Source: Dinochytrium kinnereticum (lineage: Eukaryota; Chytridiomycota; Chytridiomycetes; Chytridiales; Chytridiaceae). Taken from it: a DNA stretch of 26,774 bases. The translations under genes and the position numbers were made by a program. Shown one piece after another: positions 20,986 through 26,774 of this stretch (position 1 is the stretch's first letter; every line of letters begins with the position of its first letter). The notes under the pieces are model-generated. The model was not told the origin of the DNA and searched no databases. It saw only the letters and a list, made by a program, of their open reading frames with translations. The DNA is taken from contig JADGJT010000322.1 of the NCBI GenBank assembly GCA_027604005.1, forward strand, positions 1 through 26,774, written 5' to 3'.

Positions 20986-23900
20986 CTACTCCTGATCAGC
21001 AATCGCAGTTTCGCCCTCATCTTCTGCCCTTCGGAATCGCCGCTCAGCTCCCAGCTCTGGAGACCACGACCTCATCCTCTCGTACAGTCGATTCGGCGAG
21101 GTATCCACTCTTACCGGAGAACTTCTTCGTCCTCGAACAGGGCTCTCACTTCGATCCCTCAAAGGACTCTCCTCGCGCCACCGAGAGGGTTCCTCCCCAT
21201 CCCCTGTTCTATCCATCCCACGAGGAACTCCAATCGTTCGAGCATTCCTAACGAGCTTTTCGAGTCTTGACCTATCAAGCCGAGCAAGCTCTTCACGAGC
21301 CGAGATCATTTGCTCCCTTCTCGCTAACCACTCTGCTTCAATCTCTCGGAATCGGGAGTCGAGAATATCCTCATCCGCCTTCACCTCAATGTCCCGAGCG
21401 TTGACGCCAACGGTTCGAGCGAGGGCGTTGGCTCGAAGCTTCGTCGTTGTGTACTGATGGTCAACGAACGAGCGTCGGGCTACGGGGTAATTTAGAGAGA
21501 TTAGAGATTTCTTGCCTACCTTCGGCGATGCGCCTCAAAGCTCGCGCCCTTTGCTCCTTCTCCATAGCATCTAGCCTGAATGATATTTCGACAGGTAAGT
21601 TTTTGAGCGCTGCCACTGAAATGAAATAATCTGCACTCACCTAGCCTTTCTCTCTGTGTGGCTTTCCTCCATATCTGTCGTAGTTGAATATTAAAGAGAT
21701 TACGCACTAATAAAACAGCTGATGCTGGGGAAAAAACATACTCATCATCGAATCCCACCACTTCTCAACCATCTCGTTCATCTTCCAATCCGCCTTTTCC
21801 CAGTTCTTTTTATCCTTTCTCAACTCCTCCGTCAGCCTATTTACCTCATCCGCCAATTTCCTAAAACAAAGCAATTTAATAATCACAACAATCTAAGAGA
21901 CAATCCCTACCGTTTCCGCAGGTAATCTTCCTCATCCACTCTAATCCTCTCCTTCATCTTGCTTTGGTAGTTTACTATAAACTCCGGGAACTTGTTGAAG
22001 ATGGGATACTGTCCGGCGAGAACCGGCTCGAAGGGTGCGAAGCGTGTGGTAGGCGATAACTTCTCTGGCGTTCTGTCGTGAAGGCGATACGCGTCGATAA
22101 GCACAGAATCTACGGAGACCGGGTTGCGTCTTGTGAAAAAATACTGAGAAAGATAAGCCAACCAAATTCCCCTTACTTCTCTTACCTTGAAATCGCGAAG
22201 ATCGGTGATTGCAAGCAACGCGGTTCGGAACCTCCTCAGATACGCAACAACAAAGTAGTAAAGAAAGGAAGGTGGATTGGTGATCATATGATCCCAGACT
22301 TTAAGCCAATCTGCTTGAGAAAAGATCTCAGCAAATAAGGTAGACATGCAGGTCCATCCGTACACCTTTTAGGTTAGAAAATTTCTATTAAAGAAATGCA
22401 AACCTGACTTGTGACCTTATGCTTGACAAAATGAGCAAGAAGCTCGGAGTCGTGGTACTCCATCAAATCTTCTATGACATCAAGACACTCCAATGGCGGG
22501 TTAGGGAAGTAGTCCCACCATTTCTGACACCAATTGACTATATTGTTGAACATGAAAATATTATGAGAAAAAGCGCATATTTTACTGGAAAGAGCTCATA
22601 CTTAATATAGTCATGATCACCTCCAGTCCAGAAAACATGTCATTCAAAAATAACTTCACAAACGGGAAAACGAGCCCAGGAAGGTAGTCAAGATTCTCAA
22701 ATATTGGAGACCAATGAGCCAGTGCCGACAATATACTGAATAACCTAATTACAAAAAAAAACCCCTTCTACATGCTCTTACCGCTCCATAGATTTGGCTA
22801 GCCGTTCACTCTTAATAGGAAAGTTTCTCCGAAAATCTTTGTACGAAGGATGAACACCTTTCTCCAACAACGCCTCATAGGAATCCCGATTCTCCGGCAA
22901 ACGCAAAAGGAAACGCCATATTAAAGATCTGCCAGGATGGTTTTCAGAACGACATCTCATCTGAAAGAAACATACCTATACTTTTCGGGGTAGGATCCAT
23001 AATGCTTTACGAACTTTCGGAGCTTTCTGCGGTTAAGGAGACTAGAATCCTCCTATATTAACTGTTTAACCTGTCGTTAAAGACAAAAAGGGTGGTTACC
23101 TTCATTGCTACCAAGTCATGCAACGTTACAGGCTTCTCTTCCTCAAGAGTAACCTTAGGGGCTTCAATTTCTAACCCGGGTTAATCAATGAAAGAAAAAA
23201 GAAGCCAACTTACTCTCTTCCTCACCGCCTTCCACTCTCTTTAAATAGCATACAGTTAAAAAAAATTCAAGAAACAAAAAAGCTTAATATTACCACTTCG
23301 GCGTCAGACAGATCGTCGGTTATTTCCTAAAAATAGGACATTAGAAACCACTTAACTCTTCAATTAGGTACCTTTGCATTTGGGGTTGTAAATTTATCCA
23401 CACGTAGCATGCGTATTGAGTATTTCGCGTTAAGAAGAACAAGAGCCATGACTTTCCCGTCCGGAGAAAGGCAGAATGATCGAAACTTGATCTAATCAGA
23501 AGAATAAGAGAATTCTGCCATACCAAATGCTTTCCCTTGAACTGTCCAACCAGCTGAGCGTCAGCAGCATTCACAAACATCATCTGCCCAGCGCTTGAAA
23601 GAACAGCAGCAACCTAACCATCCAATAAAGTTATACTGATGAGCGGAAAGAAGATAGCTTACCGAGGTATTCCCAATGAACTCGATCTGCGAGATGATCC
23701 TATTTTTGAATGAAGGTACTAAAATCTCATGCAGTAACCTCTTCTCAACCAGATTCCATACATAGAGTGATGAGGATCTTCCATTACCGTTAGCGTTCCA
23801 CGCAAATAGGAGCAAAACAACTCACAGCCCGCCATACATCATCAACTCGCCGTCACTAGACAATGCTACGTAACTTGTTCTCGGCATCATCATAAGCCTG

Positions 23901-24971
23901 GTCGACTCATCCGGTGATTCCGCTAGGTCTGCAGCAAAACGTTCTAAGGTAATCTTCCACCTCACTGCAAAGCTATCAGAATCCCAAATAAGGATCGTTC
24001 CATCGTTAAATGCTGTTACGACCGAGTCTCCCTCAGGTGTAAAACAGGCCTATGCGTCGACAGGTTGAGCTTTAGCAAATTCATATTGGATATTTAGACG
24101 AAAAAAGAGGCTACCTGCTGAACGCCAGGGGGGCCCGCTCCCTCAAGCACACGCTTCCTCTCCCATTTCTCAGTATTCCACAGTATGCATTCAATTCTGC
24201 TTGTCGTAATGGCAATGGGTTGAGATGGATGAACGGATATTCCGTGAGGTTCTGCGCGATGATAAGCAGGAAGTTTCGCGACGAGCTGGCCAGTATCTAA
24301 AACTCGGTCAACATCCCTCTAAGCAATAACAATAAATAAAAATAAAAACCCCAACCTATATTGTAGCAATGCAGCGAGTTATCCGATAGCCCAACCACAA
24401 TCTCCCTTCTTCTAACCGTATTGAAAGCCATGCATGTAGCAGACACCCCCGACCGAGCAACAAGCCAAAATCTGTCGCGCTTAATAAAGGAACAAAAAAA
24501 AATAAAAGAAATAACACACTTATTCTTTGGGAAATCAAGCGCAAATAAATGCCCTCTCTGATCCGAAGAGGCCAGCACAAACGAATACGACCCATCAATC
24601 GAAACCTTTGCATCCGCCGCACCCTGCGAAGCAACCATCTCTCTGCTCATAGCAACACAAGTAAAGGGTATAGGCCTAATGAAAGGCTGTGTATTCTCCG
24701 AAAACGCCGACCGAGCAGCCGACGGCGACGCATTGAAGACCTTGAGAAGCGTCCTGTGTTGGGGAGCCCCATTCAGACAAGTCTTTTTGACGACAATTCC
24801 CCTTATTGAATGCAATGGAGGGCTGTCTTACCCAGCATTCACGACCCCACCGACGATTTTGCGCCATTCTGGAAGTTTCCAGATGGGCCCGGTCTTGGAA
24901 TCACCGACGTAGACTGTGCGTGGAGGCTGCGTCTGTCCATTTGGGAGCTTATGTGCTTCAATGATGACCAT
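20986..24971 (-). CDS. TBC1D31: TBC1D31 homologue (WD40 plus TBC, centriolar-satellite type), 21 exons
   Basis: Minus-strand exons: 24971-24832, 24801-24520, 24471-24356, 24296-24115, 24049-23826, 23777-23663, 23613-23524, 23491-23372, 23326-23294, 23238-23214, 23170-23100, 23052-22976, 22928-22782, 22744-22602, 22537-22404, 22365-22186, 22143-21911, 21860-21742, 21674-21641, 21575-21520, 21479-20986. They join to 1004 aa (human about 1066). WD40 repeats fill about residues 30-423 (GISVHPSQPIAITTS, GTILIWDSDSF, CLSPDGK). The TBC region spans about 466-745: KYRSLIWRFLLRLPEN, FPIKSERL, LSALAHWSPIF, NWCQKWWDYFPNPP, AGQYPIFNKFPEFIVNYQ. A charged helical region and a Ser-Pro-rich tail follow. In animals the protein acts at centriolar satellites in ciliogenesis. 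The usual Rab-GAP Arg/Gln finger motifs are not visible. The start ATG was chosen because the next in-frame codon group upstream lacks a Met. Confidence 0.88.
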
Positions 24972-25106
24972 CGCTCTCTCTTCACAGCAAAAACCGCTGG
25001 TCGGACAAGACGAAATTTCAACCCGCAACAAAAGTCAGACTGGATGCAGCTAAACGTTTATTTCGATGTTGAAAACAAAAGAAGAGGCTCACGGCGTTTC
25101 GCGTCC

Positions 25107-26367
25107 TCATGGCTTTCCAGTTCCGTAGAGACCGATACCTGGCCGGCTGATCACCGGGAATCGAATTGTGGCAATATCTGTGGGAGTAACCAACAAAAGG
25201 TAAGGTGGTGCGGAAACATGACACGGCAAAGAAGACAGACCATCCGATTCGGGGTTCTTCAAGCCGCCTGTCAAAATGGATCCAGGCAGCATAGGTCCAA
25301 CACCAGATGGCGTGCCCGTCAAAATAACATCCCCCTTCTCAAGCTTCATAATTGAAGACACATAGTGGATAAGGGTTGGAATCTTGAACATCATATCCTT
25401 CGTGTTTCCAGACTGGAAGGTTCGTCCATCATGAAAGACTCCAAGGTTAATAGATGAAAACAAGAGGTATGCGGAAACGAGAGAATCATTGTACCTGGAC
25501 TGTCTTTCCATTAATCTGATGAAAGTATTAGAGAAAGGATTGCTAAGTTGAGAAAGTACCTTGAGCCAAAGGTCCAAGTTATCAACATCCTTCACTTTAC
25601 TCTTTTCAATAAATTCTCCAACGGGCGTAAAGGTATCGAATCCCTTAGCAGCCGACCAAGGCCTTTTACAGGAATTAAAATAAAAAAAAGACGAAAGGCG
25701 TCAGAATATTCCATATCAGCACAAGGCGCAAAAAGAAACAGCCACAACCATACTTTCCCTCCTTCTTAGCAATGTCCTGCAAATTCCTGGCAGTCACATC
25801 AATGGCCAAAACATATCCTTAAAGAACCACACTAGATCAGACCACAGTCACTCCAACCAAAAGAAAAAACGTCCAACTTACCCGCAACGTAGTCATCAAT
25901 CTTCTCAGCAGGAATATCCCGCCCCTCCTTCCCGATAACAACTCCAAGCTCAACTACATAGAGAAGAAGAGAAAAGATTGTTGGCATCATCCTGCAAGTC
26001 ACCAAACCAAACCTTCATGATGCACATTGCAACCCTTGGGGATCTCAATGCTTCCAGGCGCCCGAAGGAAAGAGCTTGACGGCTTCAAGAAGAAGAAAGG
26101 CTCCTTAGGCACCGCGTTTCCAAGCTCCTTTGCATGTTCGCTAGGTCAAAAGTTTAAAAACAGCAGGCTCATCTTTGGCTTAACTAACGCATAGTTCCTG
26201 CATGCCAAAGTAGTTTGTTTTATTTACACACAACGATCACACAGCACAGGTAAACGAACGGACAGGAAGCCTCGTTAGGTGCATTGTTCGCGCATGCTCT
26301 TCAAGCATTACCTGCCAATGGCAATGATCTTTCGGCCAAACGTTGCAAACTCGGAAATGCGAGACAT
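25107..26367 (-). CDS. FAHD1: FAHD1-type acylpyruvase / oxaloacetate decarboxylase
   Basis: Minus-strand exons 26367-26312, 26197-26189 (9 nt), 26140-26013, 25953-25882, 25817-25754, 25662-25560, 25515-25495 (21 nt) and 25412-25107 join to 252 aa. FAHD1 proteins of the fumarylacetoacetate-hydrolase fold hydrolyse acylpyruvates and decarboxylate oxaloacetate, usually in mitochondria. Key residues are present: GRNYAEHAKE with the catalytic His24/Glu27 pair, metal ligands Glu64 and Glu66 in HHEVELGVVIG, Asp95 in LAIDVTARN, the Lys in SAAKGFDTF, and GDVILTGTPSGVGP near the end. No clear mitochondrial presequence precedes FATFGRKIIAIG. The last exon holds a possible in-frame 63-nt intron (GT at about 25234-25233, AG at about 25172-25171); splicing it gives 231 aa, closer to the about 224 aa of human FAHD1. 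The gene lies 135 bp upstream of TBC1D31 on the same strand. Confidence 0.88.
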
Positions 26368-26774
26368 GCTGCTTTGTCTTCAAAATTGAGAAATGGCATC
26401 CCCTCATCAACTCCCACCAAAAAAACAACTTGTTCATGGACCGACAAAACGAACGATCACCCAGGGTAAAAAAAACTAAACAAAATAAAAAGCACCTCTA
26501 AACTCCTCACGCAAGACAAGTGAAATCAAACCACACCAACAGCACGTAAAAAACAAAATCGAAAACAAGAAAAACAAACTCCAGGGAGGCCAAACTGAGG
26601 GGGCAGACACCTGAACTCCCACCCAAAACTACACAGGAGCCAAAAAAAAGAAAAAAACAATTTACTGAAGTTAATAAATTAAATATAACCATAAAAAAAA
26701 CAAGCGAAAATTCAGGATCTGAATGTAGCTTTGAAGATTATATCTATTGACGATGCATCAGAGAAGAACGTCAT
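26368..26774. other. Upstream region of FAHD1, no confident gene
   Basis: A/T-rich non-coding sequence with many short A runs; minus-strand view is T-rich, as expected of a promoter or 3' UTR. At the extreme right edge the minus strand is open from 26774 to a TGA at 26714-26712 (ending IIFKATFRS). This could be the last codons of a gene entering from outside the window, but 20 codons are too few to support a call. Confidence 0.4.

Noticed and set aside
22143..23326. TBC1D31 considered as two genes, a WD40 protein and a TBC protein
   Set aside because: Exons 9-12 join the halves in one phase without a stop, and the order and length match the single TBC1D31 architecture.
1..26774. CRISPR arrays, bacterial operons, tRNA or rRNA genes
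   Set aside because: No regularly spaced repeats, Shine-Dalgarno spacing, tRNA arm motifs or rRNA segments were seen; the genes are clearly spliced eukaryotic genes.

Overview
The window reads as a compact, intron-rich nuclear segment of a zoosporic (flagellated) early-diverging fungus, probably chytrid-like. Three things point there: spliceosomal GT-AG introns of about 30-190 nt in every host gene; fungal-type content (UBR1, a MARVEL-like four-pass protein, an F-box protein); and close matches to two genes known mainly from ciliated organisms, TBC1D31 (a WD40-TBC centriolar-satellite protein) and NSUN7. The lineage is inferred; no marker for it is in the window.

Layout. 1-3250: a decayed non-LTR (LINE-type) retrotransposon on the + strand, running in from the left edge. 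It has a frameshifted ORF1, an ORF2 start overlapping the ORF1 stop as ATGA, a frameshifted APE-type endonuclease, no visible reverse transcriptase, a C-terminal remnant, an AATAAA and an ATT-rich tail. 3524-11548 (+): UBR1 N-recognin E3 ligase in seven exons. 11846-15042 (+): NSUN7-like protein in eleven exons, in which both positions of the m5C-methyltransferase catalytic cysteines are changed. 15588-16562 (-): small MARVEL-like membrane protein in five exons. 16563-17103: divergent promoter region with a TATA box and repeated GGATTG cores. 17104-18887 (+): alkylglycerol monooxygenase (AGMO) in five exons with all three histidine clusters. 19083-20832 (+): F-box/leucine-rich-repeat-like protein in five exons. 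20986-24971 (-): TBC1D31 homologue in 21 exons with very short introns. 25107-26367 (-): FAHD1-type fumarylacetoacetate-hydrolase-fold enzyme with a 9-nt microexon. 26368-26774: upstream sequence with no confident gene.

All exon joins were built by hand from splice consensus, phase continuity and remembered family alignments. Every host gene model gives an uninterrupted frame, but none has transcript support. The genes do not form an operon or an obvious pathway. UBR1 and the F-box protein both belong to ubiquitin-dependent turnover, while TBC1D31 and NSUN7 suggest flagellar or centriolar biology.

I found no clear undescribed multi-gene system. The strongest leads are the apparently catalytically dead NSUN7-like protein, the ultra-short introns and 9-nt microexon, the presence of AGMO, and the repeated motif in the MARVEL/AGMO intergenic region.
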